From the NCBI GenBank assembly GCA_021787985.1, contig JAJYLG010000010.1, positions 1-62,794 on the forward strand: 62,794 nt of DNA, written 5' to 3'. Numbering within the stretch: the stretch's first letter is position 1; the number at the start of each line of letters is the position of its first letter. A program made the translations under genes and the position numbers. Below, one piece after another: positions 27,114 through 36,263 of this stretch. The notes under the pieces are model-generated. The model was not told the origin of the DNA and made no database searches. It saw only the letters and a program-made list of their open reading frames with translations. This DNA is from Chloroflexota bacterium (GTDB taxonomy: Bacteria; Chloroflexota; Dehalococcoidia; DSGV01).

Positions 27114-27230
27114 AGCTCTGCTCTCCTTTTCGCTCCGCCCCCTGGGCGTACGTGGTGACATGGCCAGACCTCCGGTCCCAGGCAGTCCCGCCTCATCTGC
27201 CCATTCTAGACCATTGGCAGAACACACGTT

Positions 27231-27635
27231 CTACAAGGTGGTGAGCATTCGCCCCGCGAGCAGCCGCTCCCGTCGCGCCGCCGGCCCGCCCATCGGCACC
27301 TGCGCGAGCTGGCTGAGGCGGAAGATCTCCACCCAGCGGCGCACCTCCTCACCCAGGTTGCGACCGCCCGCCGAAACCCAGGCGCACCAGGGTGCGCAGC
27401 CGCACCACGACAGCTCCACCCGCCCGCCGCCGAGCGTGGCCGCGATGCGCTGGCGCAAGAACTCGCCCTCCCCGGTCGACTTCCGCACGGGCGGCGCACC
27501 GTGCACTCGCACGGGCCGCCGGTGGCCGTCGGCCAGCTCAACGTAGAGGTAGCGGTCGCCCCCCGCCGCGAGCACCTGCCCGCGGTGCCACTGCCTGTCG
27601 CACATCCAGGCCGGTCGTCGCGTGGTGCTAGTCAC
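27231..27635 (-). CDS. Hypothetical protein between nrdR and nrdJ
   Basis: 134 residues. I do not recognise the family. The first half looks beta-rich ([26 protein letters not shown]), a CGCAPWCAW cysteine cluster follows, then a helical part [21 protein letters not shown]. It starts within the last 8 bases of nrdR and lies 117 bases ahead of nrdJ, all on one strand, so it is translationally coupled to nrdR and probably in the same NrdR-controlled transcript. A link to ribonucleotide reduction is inferred from position only. Confidence 0.6.
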   Translation of the reverse strand: MTSTTRRPAWMCDRQWHRGQVLAAGGDRYLYVELADGHRRPVRVHGAPPVRKSTGEGEFLRQRIAATLGGGRVELSWCGCAPWCAWVSAGGRNLGEEVRRWVEIFRLSQLAQVPMGGPAARRERLLAGRMLTTL

Positions 27636-28209
27636 CGCTGCCCTCCTTCCGCCCCTGCCGCCGTGGGACGATCGCCAGGCGCTTGCGCGTGGGCGTCAGC
27701 CGTTCGAGGTCCTCCTGCGCGATGAGGGTGGGCTGGTTCCGCGCCGCTGGTACCGGTCCGCGCTCCAGGTCGTCGAGCGCGCGCCGGATCTCGTCGACGT
27801 CGGCGAACTGGCGATAGACCGAGGCGAAACGGATGTACGCGACCTGGTCGAGCTCGCGCAGCCGCTCCGTGACCAGCTCGCCGATCTCGCTGCTCGGCAC
27901 CTCTTCGACGCCCAACGCGAACACCCGCGTCTCGACCTCGTCGGCCAGACGCTCGGCCGCCCCGGCGGGTAGCGGCCGTTTCTCGCACGCCTTGCGAATG
28001 CCCGCCAGCACCTTCTCGCGCAGGAACTCCTCCCGCCGGCCATCCTTCTTCACCACCAGCACCCAGCGCGATGCCACGCGCTCGTACGTGGTGAAACGGG
28101 CGTGGCAGTTGCTGCACGTCCTCCGTCGGCGGATGGCGTGCTCCTCCGGCCGGGAATCGACCACGCGCGAGTCGTAGTGCCCGCAGTAAGGGCAGCGCAC
28201 CGCCGGCAT
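27628..28209 (-). CDS. nrdR: Transcriptional repressor NrdR
   Basis: 193 residues from ATG at 28209. NrdR senses ATP/dATP and represses ribonucleotide reductase genes. The zinc ribbon [15 protein letters not shown]...[17 protein letters not shown] (residues about 6-43) is followed by the ATP-cone (about 49-138) with [10 protein letters not shown]. It is longer than the usual 150-160 residues because of a C-terminal tail. Two NrdR boxes and a promoter lie just upstream, so autoregulation is likely. Confidence 0.97.
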   Translation of the reverse strand: MPAVRCPYCGHYDSRVVDSRPEEHAIRRRRTCSNCHARFTTYERVASRWVLVVKKDGRREEFLREKVLAGIRKACEKRPLPAGAAERLADEVETRVFALGVEEVPSSEIGELVTERLRELDQVAYIRFASVYRQFADVDEIRRALDDLERGPVPAARNQPTLIAQEDLERLTPTRKRLAIVPRRQGRKEGSGD

Positions 28210-28235
28210 CCTCCCTCCGCTGGCGTACGCTCCGT

Positions 28236-28263
28236 ATTCTCCACCAGATATTGTGCTTGTCAA
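28236..28263 (-). promoter_or_regulatory. Promoter of the nrdR operon
   Basis: On the minus strand TTGACA (28263-28258) is followed after 16 bases by GAGAAT (28241-28236), a 6/6 and 4/6 match to consensus, 27 bases ahead of the nrdR start. One NrdR box fills the spacer. Confidence 0.65.
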
Positions 28264-28286
28264 GCCCTTGCCACCATATCTTGTGC
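28241..28286 (-). promoter_or_regulatory. Two NrdR boxes, 30 bp apart
   Basis: CCACCAGATATTGTGC (28241-28256) and CCACCATATCTTGTGC (28271-28286) each match about 12 of 16 positions of the known NrdR box (acaCwAtATaTwGtgt). Their 30-bp spacing is three helical turns, as in known NrdR-controlled promoters. One sits between -35 and -10, the other just upstream of -35. Confidence 0.85.
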
Positions 28287-28330
28287 ATATCCGGTGCACC
28301 AGCGGTGGACAACCGGTGGACAGCCTGCGG

Positions 28331-28336
28331 TACCCT
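28331..28336 (+). promoter_or_regulatory. -10 element for leaderless yggS transcript
   Basis: TACCCT ends exactly seven bases before the GTG start (six-base gap), so the start codon would be the first transcribed triplet. There is no Shine-Dalgarno sequence. Confidence 0.45.
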
Positions 28337-28342
28337 GCGGGC

Positions 28343-29014
28343 GTGGAGCCCACGCTGGTCGCCCGCCGACTCGCGCTCGTGCGCGCGCGCATCGCCGCGG
28401 CCGCGCGCCGCGCCGGGCGAGCGCCCGAGGCGGTACGACTGGTCGCGGTCAGCAAGACCCAGCCGGTGGAGGCACTGGTCGCCGCCTGGCAAGCGGGCGT
28501 CACCGACTTCGGGGAGAATCGGGTGCAGGAGGCTCAGGCGAAGCTCCCTGCGGCGCGGGAGCGCGGCGTGGCCGCCACGTGGCACCTGGTCGGCCACCTC
28601 CAGAGCAACAAGGCGCGAGACGCGGTGCAACTGTTCGATATACTTCAGTCAGTAGACTCGCTCCGCTGCGCCGAGGCCGTGGCCCGGGCTGCCCGCGCAC
28701 CGATGCGGGTCCTGCTGGAGGTTAACGTCGCCGGAGAGGCAACGAAGTACGGCTTCCCCCCGGGGGAGCTGCCCGTGGCTTACCGCGCCGCCGCCGCCAT
28801 CCCAGAGCTCCGCGTCGAGGGTTTGATGACTGTCGCCCCCCAGGTGCCCGACCCGAAAGCCGTGCGTCCGCTCTTCCGTCAGCTACGCCGGCTGGCGGGG
28901 GAGCTTGGCCTGCGCGAGTGCTCCATGGGCATGACCGACGACTTCGAGGTGGCGATCGAGGAGGGGGCGACGATGGTGCGCATCGGGCGCGCGATCTTCG
29001 GCCCACGCGCATGA
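28343..29014 (+). CDS. YggS/PLPBP family pyridoxal-phosphate homeostasis protein
   Basis: 223 residues from GTG at 28343; earlier in-frame starts lie inside the NrdR operator. The PLP-binding lysine lies in LVAVSKTQP, followed by [13 protein letters not shown] and [12 protein letters not shown], all typical. The C-terminal [22 protein letters not shown] binds the phosphate. These single-domain TIM barrels buffer PLP and affect amino-acid pools. It overlaps proC by 4 bases; yggS-proC-yggT is a common gene order. Confidence 0.94.
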   Translation: MEPTLVARRLALVRARIAAAARRAGRAPEAVRLVAVSKTQPVEALVAAWQAGVTDFGENRVQEAQAKLPAARERGVAATWHLVGHLQSNKARDAVQLFDILQSVDSLRCAEAVARAARAPMRVLLEVNVAGEATKYGFPPGELPVAYRAAAAIPELRVEGLMTVAPQVPDPKAVRPLFRQLRRLAGELGLRECSMGMTDDFEVAIEEGATMVRIGRAIFGPRA

Positions 29015-29829
29015 GCGAGCATCTCGACGGACGGTTCAGCATTATCGGTGCCGGCGTCATGGGCGAGGCGATCACCAGCGCCGTGCTCGAACACGGCCTG
29101 TACGAGCCGGCCCAAGTGTGCCTGTGCGACGTCTCCGAGGAACGGCTGCGCTACCTACGTGAGCGCTTCGGGGTGCACATCACGTCGGACCCGGCCCGCG
29201 CGCTGGAGGGTTGTCGTACGGTGCTGCTCGCCGTGAAGCCACAGGACTTCCCCGCCGTCGCCGACGCGACCAGCGGCATGGTCCTGCCGGAGCAGCTCGT
29301 GATCTCCATCATCGCCGGGGTGGACCTGCGCACGCTGCGCGAAGAGCTCGGACACCGCGCCGTGGTGCGCGTGATGCCGAACACGCCGGCCCAGGTTGGT
29401 CACGGCCTTTCCGTCTGGACGGCGACCAGCGAGGTGACGCCCGAGCGGCGCGAGCAGGCCCGGCGCATCCTCGCCGCCTTCGGGCGCGAGGTCTTCGTGC
29501 CCGACGAGCGGCACATCGACATCGCCACCGCCGTCTCCGGCAGCGGACCCGCCTTCGTCTTCCTCTTCATCGAGGCGTTCATCGACGCCGCCGTCCACAT
29601 CGGCCTCAAGCGTCAGGAGGCGCAGGACATGGTGCTGCAGACCGTGCTCGGCTCCGTCCACCTGGCCCGCGCTACTGGCCGGCATCCGGCCGAGCTGCGC
29701 AATATGGTGACGTCTCCCGGCGGCACCACCACCGAAGGGCTGCTGGTGCTCGAGCGCGCGGGGCTCCGCGCTGCCATGATGGAAGCCGTGCTCGCCGCGT
29801 TCGAGAAAACCCAGGCACTGGGAAGTTAG
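29011..29829 (+). CDS. proC: Pyrroline-5-carboxylate reductase
   Basis: 272 residues from ATG at 29011 in an ATGA overlap with yggS. ProC reduces pyrroline-5-carboxylate to proline with NAD(P)H. FSIIGAGVMGEAI is the nucleotide-binding loop, VVRVMPNTPAQVGHG the substrate region, and SGSGPAFVFLFIEAF with SPGGTTTEGL complete the C-terminal signature. Confidence 0.96.
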   Translation: MSEHLDGRFSIIGAGVMGEAITSAVLEHGLYEPAQVCLCDVSEERLRYLRERFGVHITSDPARALEGCRTVLLAVKPQDFPAVADATSGMVLPEQLVISIIAGVDLRTLREELGHRAVVRVMPNTPAQVGHGLSVWTATSEVTPERREQARRILAAFGREVFVPDERHIDIATAVSGSGPAFVFLFIEAFIDAAVHIGLKRQEAQDMVLQTVLGSVHLARATGRHPAELRNMVTSPGGTTTEGLLVLERAGLRAAMMEAVLAAFEKTQALGS

Positions 29830-29830
29830 C

Positions 29831-30109
29831 GTGTATCCCCTCGCCACCACCACCGACGTCGTCGCCCGCTTCATCACCGTCTTCACCCAGGTGATGACCT
29901 TGCTGATCGTGATCCGCGCGATCCTCTCCTGGTTCCCGGTCGACCCCGCGAACGCGCTCGTGCAGCTCCTCAACCAGCTCACCGAGCCGATCCTGGCGCC
30001 GCTCCGGGCGGTCCTGCCGCGCTTCGGCATGATCGACCTGTCGCCGCTGGTCGCCATCGTCCTCCTGCAGGTGATCGGCGCGGCTGCGGGCGGCGGACGC
30101 CTCTACTGA
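29831..30109 (+). CDS. YggT family membrane protein
   Basis: 92 residues from GTG at 29831, one base after proC. Two hydrophobic segments flank [29 protein letters not shown], the family signature. YggT proteins are small integral membrane proteins, associated in some bacteria with osmotic or division phenotypes; the role is not settled. Last gene of the yggS-proC-yggT unit, overlapping the convergent DUF167 gene by 7 bases. Confidence 0.9.
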   Translation: MYPLATTTDVVARFITVFTQVMTLLIVIRAILSWFPVDPANALVQLLNQLTEPILAPLRAVLPRFGMIDLSPLVAIVLLQVIGAAAGGGRLY

Positions 30110-30381
30110 CCCACCGCGCCCAGCCGAGCGCGTACCTCGGCCTCGCCGAGCCCCTCGACGACAACACGCTTCACCCGCGCGCTCACCCCGCGCTCGACGC
30201 GAACGGCCGACGGCGGCACGCCCAGCGCCCGCGCCAGCAGACGGCAGACCGCGTCGTTGGCGGCCCCCTCGACCGGCGGCGCGTGCACACGCACCTCCAG
30301 CGCCCCTTCGCGCCAGCCGCCGATCGCGTCGCGAGCGGCCCGCGTCGTAACGCGCACCGTCAGGCGGACGATTTGCTGCAT
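30103..30381 (-). CDS. DUF167 (YggU) family protein
   Basis: 92 residues. [15 protein letters not shown], then [33 protein letters not shown] are the DUF167/YggU signature, a small alpha/beta protein of unknown function often near yggT. It overlaps yggT tail-to-tail and is divergent from recA. Confidence 0.9.
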   Translation of the reverse strand: MQQIVRLTVRVTTRAARDAIGGWREGALEVRVHAPPVEGAANDAVCRLLARALGVPPSAVRVERGVSARVKRVVVEGLGEAEVRARLGAVGQ

Positions 30382-30486
30382 AAGTGCGTTCGCGGGTGGA
30401 TCATTTGCGGCACGTTTCCGGCTCCTGATGCTATGATGCTAGCCGAAACGCGGCGGCGCCCGGTCACCGCCCTGGAGAGTGTGCCC

Positions 30487-31530
30487 ATGGTCACCAACGA
30501 ACGGACCCGCGCGCTCGAGCTCGCTATCGGCCAGATCGAGAAGCAGTTCGGCCGAGGCGCTATCATGCGCCTCGGCGAGGCCGGGAACAAGCTCGCCGTC
30601 GAGGCGATCCCCACCGGCTCGATCGCGCTGGACCTGGCCCTCGGAATCGGCGGCATCCCCCGCGGCCGCGTGACCGAGATCTTCGGCCCCGAGTCCGCCG
30701 GCAAGTCCACCCTGGCCCAGCACATTATCGCCCAGGCGCAACGGCTGGCCGGCACCGCCGCCTACATCGACGTGGAGCATGCGCTCGACCCGGTCTACGC
30801 CCAGCAGCTCGGTATCAACATCCAGGACCTGCTCATCTCCCAACCGGACACGGGAGAGCAGGCGTTGGAGATCGCCGAGGCGCTCGTCCGCAGCAACGCG
30901 GTCGACGTGATCGTGGTCGACTCGGTGGCGGCGCTCGTACCGCGGGCGGAGATCGAGGGCGAGATGGGCGATCAGCACGTGGGGCTGCAGGCGCGGTTGA
31001 TGTCGCAGGCGCTGCGCAAGCTCACCGCAGCGATCGCTCGCTCGCACACGGCGGTCGTCTTCATCAACCAGCTCCGCGAGAAGGTGGGCGTGGTCTTCGG
31101 CAACCCCGAGGTTACGCCCGGTGGCCGTGCCCTCAAGTTCTACTCGTCCGTGCGCATCGACATCCGACGCATCGAGAGCATCAAGCAGGGCACCACGGTC
31201 GTCGGCTCACGCGTCCGGGCGCGCGTCGTCAAGAACAAGGTCGCGCCGCCGTTCCGCACCGCCGAGTTCGACATCATGAACCAGGGGCGCAGCATCGGCA
31301 TCAGCCGCGAGGGTGACCTGGTTGACCTGGGCGTCGAGGCCGGTGTGGTCAAGAAGCTGGGCGCCTTCTACTCCTACGGCGACCTGCGCATCGGCCAGGG
31401 CCGCGAGAACGCCAAGGAGTATCTGCGCCAGAACCCCGAGCTCGCGGGCGAGATCGAGAAGCAGATTCGCGCCAGGGCCGACGAGCTGCGGCCGGTGCTG
31501 GTGCATGGCGCAAGCGAAGAGGCGGAGTAG
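30487..31530 (+). CDS. recA: Recombinase A
   Basis: 347 residues from ATG at 30487, with GGAGA about 10 bases upstream; the longer open frame antisense to DUF167 is not used. RecA drives strand exchange and SOS coprotease activity. [13 protein letters not shown] is Walker A, then [22 protein letters not shown], and [28 protein letters not shown] -10 candidate sits at 30432-30437. I did not recognise a LexA box. The 3' end overlaps recX by 26 bases. Confidence 0.98.
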   Translation: MVTNERTRALELAIGQIEKQFGRGAIMRLGEAGNKLAVEAIPTGSIALDLALGIGGIPRGRVTEIFGPESAGKSTLAQHIIAQAQRLAGTAAYIDVEHALDPVYAQQLGINIQDLLISQPDTGEQALEIAEALVRSNAVDVIVVDSVAALVPRAEIEGEMGDQHVGLQARLMSQALRKLTAAIARSHTAVVFINQLREKVGVVFGNPEVTPGGRALKFYSSVRIDIRRIESIKQGTTVVGSRVRARVVKNKVAPPFRTAEFDIMNQGRSIGISREGDLVDLGVEAGVVKKLGAFYSYGDLRIGQGRENAKEYLRQNPELAGEIEKQIRARADELRPVLVHGASEEAE

Positions 31531-32008
31531 CCGGCCGCCGCTCCGCCCGGACGACCCCGACGCCTGCCACGAGGCCGCGCTGCGCCTGGTGGAGCGACGC
31601 CTGCGCACCGCGGCGGACGTGCGGGCGCGCCTCGTGCGTCGCGGCTTTCTCGTTGAAACCGTCGACGGAGAGGTGCGGCGGCTCGCCCGTGTCGGCCTGG
31701 TAGACGACGCAGCCGTCGCGGCCGCGCTGGCGCGCGAACGGAGCGGCCCAGCTCCCGGCGGGAGGCTGCGCCTGCGAGCCGACCTTCGCCGCCTCCGCGT
31801 TTCGGAGCTGGAGGCGCAGGCCGTGCTCGCCGCGTTCGACGAGGACGCCGCCCTCGAGCAGGCAGTGGCCGAGTTCCGTCGCCGCTTGGCGGACCGCGCC
31901 AACGCTGAACGGTGTTTGCGCTACCTGCTGCAGCGTGGCTTCTCCCGAGGGCGCGCGCTGGCGGCCGCCCGCCGCTTTCATGCGCCGGACCACGAATTGC
32001 TCGAGTAG
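31505..32008 (+). CDS. recX: Regulatory protein RecX
   Basis: 167 residues from ATG at 31505, within recA. RecX binds RecA filaments and dampens them. Three-helix repeats are visible: [52 protein letters not shown], and [25 protein letters not shown]. The recA-recX overlap is common and keeps the inhibitor at low level. Confidence 0.85.
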   Translation: MAQAKRRSSRPPLRPDDPDACHEAALRLVERRLRTAADVRARLVRRGFLVETVDGEVRRLARVGLVDDAAVAAALARERSGPAPGGRLRLRADLRRLRVSELEAQAVLAAFDEDAALEQAVAEFRRRLADRANAERCLRYLLQRGFSRGRALAAARRFHAPDHELLE

Positions 32009-32232
32009 CGCTGTTGCGTCCGGCCCCGGCGCGCTATCGTGAGGCCAGCGACCGGCTGCCCGCCGGGACCCGTCCCGGACGCCACGCCGCCGGTTCGCCG
32101 AAGGCGAACGCCACCGCCCATCCACCGACCTCGCGCAGCAGGCAACCGGCCTTGCGCCGAGCCTGACCGTCGTGCCGACCGCGGGAGATACGCCGCCGGC
32201 CGTCGACCGGCGGCTGCTGGGAGGAACGTCGC

Positions 32233-34650
32233 ATGGCAGGGGGAGCGCTCGAGGGCCTGCGTGTCCTCGAATGCGGTGAGCTGGTCGCCGCGCCGTACGC
32301 GGCCAAGCTGCTGGGCCACTTGGGCGCCGATGTGCTCAAGGTCGAGCCGCCGGGGGGCGACCCGCTCCGCAGACGCGGGCCGCACCCGCTCGGCAAGAGC
32401 AGTCACGAGACCGCCGGGCTGCATCTCTATCTCAACCAGGCCAAGCGCAGCGTCGTCCTCGACCTCGAGACGACGGATGGCCGCGCAGCGCTGCGCCGGC
32501 TCGCCGCCGCCGCGGACGTGCTCATCGCCAGCGGCCCGCCTGAGCAGATCGAGCGCCGCGGCCTGACCTACGCGGCGTTGCGCGACGCCAACCCACGCCT
32601 GGTGGCCACCGCCATCACCCCGTTCGGACTGCACACGCGCCGCCGTGGCCTGCCGATGCGCGAGATCCTCGACATGGCGGCGAGCTGCTGGCTCTCACTC
32701 TCGCCGGGCGCGCTTCCAGACCCGAACCTCCCGCCCCTGAAGCCCTTCGGACAGCAGGCGCACTACCAGGCGGGTATCCACGGCGGCATCGCCACGCTCG
32801 GCGCGCTGGCCGCCCGCGACGGCGGCGCCGGAGGGCAGCAGGTCGACGTCTCCGTCCAGGCCGTCATCGCCAGCCAGGTCGAGAACGGTCTGATGCACTA
32901 CCTCTACAGCAACCGGGTGGCCTCGCGCCTCGGCATCCGCCTGCTCGGGCCATGGGGGATGATCCGCCTGACCGACGGCCTCATGTTCCTCGTCTGCGTC
33001 ACCGAGGAGGAGTGGCAGCGGCTCGTCGAGTACCTCGGCGATCCGGAGTGGGCGGGCTCGCCCCTCTTCGCCGACCGCCTGCTGCGGGCTCAGAACAACG
33101 ACGCGCTCCTCGCCCTCATCGAGGGCGAGCTCGCCGGCCGGCGCGTCCATCAGCTTTATCTGGAGATGCAGGCCCGCCGCATCCCGTGCACGCCGGTGAA
33201 CGAGATGAAGGACCTGCTGCAGAACGAGCATCTCAAGGCGCGCGGCTTCTTCGTGACGGTCGAGCACCCGCTCGCCGGCAGCTACACCTACCCCGGGTCA
33301 CAGTGGCGCTTCTCGGGCACGCCGTGGCAGGTCGGCCGGCGCGCGCCGCTGCTGGGCGAGCACACGGCTGAGGTGCTGCGGGAGTGGGCGCAGGTGCAGC
33401 CGGCAGCGGCCCTGCGGCCCGACCCTTCCCCAGCCGCGCCGACCCGCCTGCCGCTCGAGGGTGTGCGAGTCGCGGACTTCACCTGGGTCTGGGCCGGTCC
33501 GGTGTGCACCATGCAGCTCGCCCACCTGGGGGCCGACGTCATCAAGATCGAGTCCCAGAACCGGCTCGACACCGTGCGCGGCCTGCCGCCGTTCTGGGGC
33601 GAGCAACGCGGGCCGAACCGCTCTGGCTACTTCAACCAGTACAACCAGGGCAAGCGCAGCCTGACCCTCAACCTCCGCCATCCCGCGGGCATGGAGCTGG
33701 CGTACGAGATCATCCGCCGCTCTGATGTGGTCGTCGACAACTTCAGCGCCGGGGTCATGGAGCGGATCGGATTCGGCTATGAGAAGCTGCGCGCGATCAA
33801 GCGCGACGTCATCCAGATCTCGCTGGCCGGGCATGGCCAAACGGGGCCGGTGTCGCGTTATGTCGCGTATGGCCCGATGCAGGTCCCGATGATGGGGCTC
33901 GCCTCCCTCACCGGCTACCCCGGCGGCGAGCCGCGCGAGGTCGCCATCTCCTATGGCGACCCGAATGCCGGCGTCCACGCCGCCTTCGCCTTGCTCGCCG
34001 CGCTCCATCATCGGCGTCGCACGGGTGAAGGCCAGTACATCGACATGTCGCAGTGGGAGGCCGCCATCCCGCTCGTCGCCGAGGGGCTGATCTCCTATCA
34101 GATGACCGGCCACCAGCCGCCCCGCATGGGCAACCGCGACCAGTTCGAGGCGCCGCAGGGCGTCTTCCGCTGCGCCGGGGACGAGCAGTGGCTGGCGATC
34201 TCCTGCTGGTCCGACGCCGAGTGGCGGGCGCTGGCCGCGACCATCGGCCGGCAGGACCTGCTCGGTGACCCCACGCTCGCTCGCGTGTACGGCCGCAAGG
34301 CGCGCGAGGACGAGATCGAGGCGGCGATCGCCGAGTGGACGGCCGGCCGGGCGCGCGAGGACGCGGCGGCGACGCTCCAGGCGGCCGGGGTGCCGGCCTT
34401 CCCGGTCTACACCACGGCCGATGTCGCCGCGGACCCGGAGATGTCCGCGCGCGGCATGTGGATAGAGCTGCCGCACCCGGAGGTGAGCGCTCGGCACGCG
34501 GGAGTCCCGTGGCAACTCTCCGGTACGCCGCTGCGTGTGCGCCGTGCCGCTCCGGCGCTCGGGCAGCACACCAACGAAGTCCTCGATGAGGTGCTGCATC
34601 TCTCCGAGGCGGAGATCGCGCGGCTGCGCGAGGAGGGCGTCCTGCAATAG
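32233..34650 (+). CDS. Tandem CaiB/BaiF family CoA-transferase (two fused domains)
   Basis: 805 residues, twice the normal 400, with GGGAGGA 8-9 bases before the ATG. Two family III CoA-transferase domains lie in tandem, about 1-390 (LRVLECGELVAAPYAAKLLGHLGADVLKVE) and 405-805 (VRVADFTWVWAGPVCTMQLAHLGADVIKIE). Family III enzymes use a catalytic Asp, found in domain 2 in GDPNAGVHAA (about 575). The same place in domain 1 reads AHYQAGIHGG (about 177), a His, so only the second domain seems competent. Substrate unknown. Confidence 0.9.
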   Translation: MAGGALEGLRVLECGELVAAPYAAKLLGHLGADVLKVEPPGGDPLRRRGPHPLGKSSHETAGLHLYLNQAKRSVVLDLETTDGRAALRRLAAAADVLIASGPPEQIERRGLTYAALRDANPRLVATAITPFGLHTRRRGLPMREILDMAASCWLSLSPGALPDPNLPPLKPFGQQAHYQAGIHGGIATLGALAARDGGAGGQQVDVSVQAVIASQVENGLMHYLYSNRVASRLGIRLLGPWGMIRLTDGLMFLVCVTEEEWQRLVEYLGDPEWAGSPLFADRLLRAQNNDALLALIEGELAGRRVHQLYLEMQARRIPCTPVNEMKDLLQNEHLKARGFFVTVEHPLAGSYTYPGSQWRFSGTPWQVGRRAPLLGEHTAEVLREWAQVQPAAALRPDPSPAAPTRLPLEGVRVADFTWVWAGPVCTMQLAHLGADVIKIESQNRLDTVRGLPPFWGEQRGPNRSGYFNQYNQGKRSLTLNLRHPAGMELAYEIIRRSDVVVDNFSAGVMERIGFGYEKLRAIKRDVIQISLAGHGQTGPVSRYVAYGPMQVPMMGLASLTGYPGGEPREVAISYGDPNAGVHAAFALLAALHHRRRTGEGQYIDMSQWEAAIPLVAEGLISYQMTGHQPPRMGNRDQFEAPQGVFRCAGDEQWLAISCWSDAEWRALAATIGRQDLLGDPTLARVYGRKAREDEIEAAIAEWTAGRAREDAAATLQAAGVPAFPVYTTADVAADPEMSARGMWIELPHPEVSARHAGVPWQLSGTPLRVRRAAPALGQHTNEVLDEVLHLSEAEIARLREEGVLQ

Positions 34651-34698
34651 GTAGCGGACGGATTCATTGAAATCGCCCTGACCCGGCCGTAGGATCGA

Positions 34699-34728
34699 TA
34701 GACGGGGGTACGCGATTCGCTAGATAAT
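34699..34728 (+). promoter_or_regulatory. Promoter of rny
   Basis: TAGACG (34699-34704), 18 bases, then GATAAT (34723-34728), about 35 bases before the ATG and upstream of an AGGAGG ribosome binding site. Confidence 0.5.
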
Positions 34729-34762
34729 TCGCCCCTCGCAGACATCAGGAGGATACAACCAG

Positions 34763-36262
34763 ATGGGGTTCTTTCGGCGCCTGTTCGGCGCGCTCTTCGG
34801 GGGCGGACGCCGGCAGCGCGAGGCGGATCTGCGGGCGGCCGAAGAGTCGGCCGCCCAAGTCATCGCCGACGCCCAGCGACAGCAGAAGGAGATCCTGCTC
34901 GAGGCCAAGGAGGAGGCGCTCCGCGTCCGCGCCGCCGCCGAGGCCGAGGTCAAGGAGCACCGCCTGGAGGTCCAGCGCCAGGAGCGGCGGCTGCAGCAGA
35001 AGGAGGAGACGCTCGACACGCGCATCGAGACGCTGGAGCGACGCGAGCGCGGTCTGGCGGAGCGCGAGCGCCAGCAGCAGCAGCTCCGCGACCAGCTCGA
35101 GGAGCTCCGGGTGCGCCGGCTGGCCGAGATCGAGCGGGTAGCCGGCCTGAGTCTCGACGATGGTCGCCGCCTGCTCCTGGAGGAGATCGAGTCCGAGGTC
35201 CGCGACGAGGCCTCGCGTCGCGTCCGTCAGATGGAGAGCGAAGCGAAGGAGATCGCGGACCAGCGGGCCCGCTCCATCCTCGCCACCGTGATGCAACGCG
35301 TCTCGACCGAGGTCACCGCCGAGTCGACCGTGGCCGTCGTGTCGCTCCCCAATGACGAGATGAAGGGCCGCATCATCGGGCGCGAGGGGCGCAACATCCG
35401 CGCGCTCGAGAACGCCACCGGCTGCGACCTGATCATCGACGACACGCCCGACGCGGTGACGCTGAGCGCCTTCGATCCGGTGCGCCGCGAGGTGGCGCGG
35501 ATCGCCCTCTCACGGCTCATCCAGGACGGACGCATCCACCCCACACGCATCGAGGAGATGGTCGAGAAGGCCCGACAGGAGGTCGAGCAGACGATCAGGC
35601 TGGCCGGCGAGCAGGCGGCGATCGAGGCGGGATGTCCCGCGATCCACCCCGAGGTGCTGAAGATCTTCGGTCGGCTCAAGTACCGCACCTCGTACGGCCA
35701 GAACCAGCTCAGGCACGCGGTCGAGACGGCGCACATCGGCGCCATGCTCGCCAGCGAGCTGGGCGCCGACGGCGCCGTAGTGCGCGCTGGCTGCCTCCTG
35801 CACGACCTGGGCAAGGCGGTCGACCACGAGGTCGAGGGCACCCACGCCATGATCGGCGCGGAGATCGCGCGCCGCTACGGGGTGAACGCCGCCGTCGTGC
35901 ACTGCGTCGAGGCGCACCACGAGGAGATCGAGCCGCACACGGTCGAGGCGGTGCTGGTGCAGATCGCCGACCACATCAGCGGCGGTCGTCCGGGAGCGCG
36001 GCGGGAGTCGCTCGAACACTACATCAAGCGGCTGCAGGCGCTCGAGGCGGTCGCGAACAGCTTCAACGGGGTAGAGAAGTCCTTCGCCATCCAGGCCGGC
36101 CGCGAGGTCCGCATCGTTGTGAAGCCGGAACAGGTGGACGACCTCGGGGCGATGCGCCTTGCCCGTGACATCTCGCGCAAGGTCGAGGAGACGCTGGAGT
36201 ACCCCGGCCAGATCAAGGTCACCGTGGTCCGCGAGACTCGGGCTGTCGAGTACGCGCGCTAA
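34763..36262 (+). CDS. rny: Ribonuclease Y
   Basis: 499 residues with AGGAGG upstream. RNase Y initiates mRNA decay as an endonuclease. A long coiled coil (about 15-180) is followed by the KH domain MKGRIIGREGRNIRALE and an HD domain with CLLHDLGKAVDHEVEGTHA. The usual N-terminal membrane helix is missing: the start MGFFRRLFGALFGGGRRQRE is short and amphipathic at best, so attachment may be peripheral. The ymdB-type gene follows after one base, as in Bacillus. Confidence 0.96.
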   Translation: MGFFRRLFGALFGGGRRQREADLRAAEESAAQVIADAQRQQKEILLEAKEEALRVRAAAEAEVKEHRLEVQRQERRLQQKEETLDTRIETLERRERGLAERERQQQQLRDQLEELRVRRLAEIERVAGLSLDDGRRLLLEEIESEVRDEASRRVRQMESEAKEIADQRARSILATVMQRVSTEVTAESTVAVVSLPNDEMKGRIIGREGRNIRALENATGCDLIIDDTPDAVTLSAFDPVRREVARIALSRLIQDGRIHPTRIEEMVEKARQEVEQTIRLAGEQAAIEAGCPAIHPEVLKIFGRLKYRTSYGQNQLRHAVETAHIGAMLASELGADGAVVRAGCLLHDLGKAVDHEVEGTHAMIGAEIARRYGVNAAVVHCVEAHHEEIEPHTVEAVLVQIADHISGGRPGARRESLEHYIKRLQALEAVANSFNGVEKSFAIQAGREVRIVVKPEQVDDLGAMRLARDISRKVEETLEYPGQIKVTVVRETRAVEYAR

Positions 36263-36263
36263 G

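Noticed and set aside
30283-30486. N-terminal extension of RecA
   Set aside because: The extra 68 codons are antisense to the DUF167 gene and lack a RecA-like sequence; the ATG at 30487 gives the normal start.
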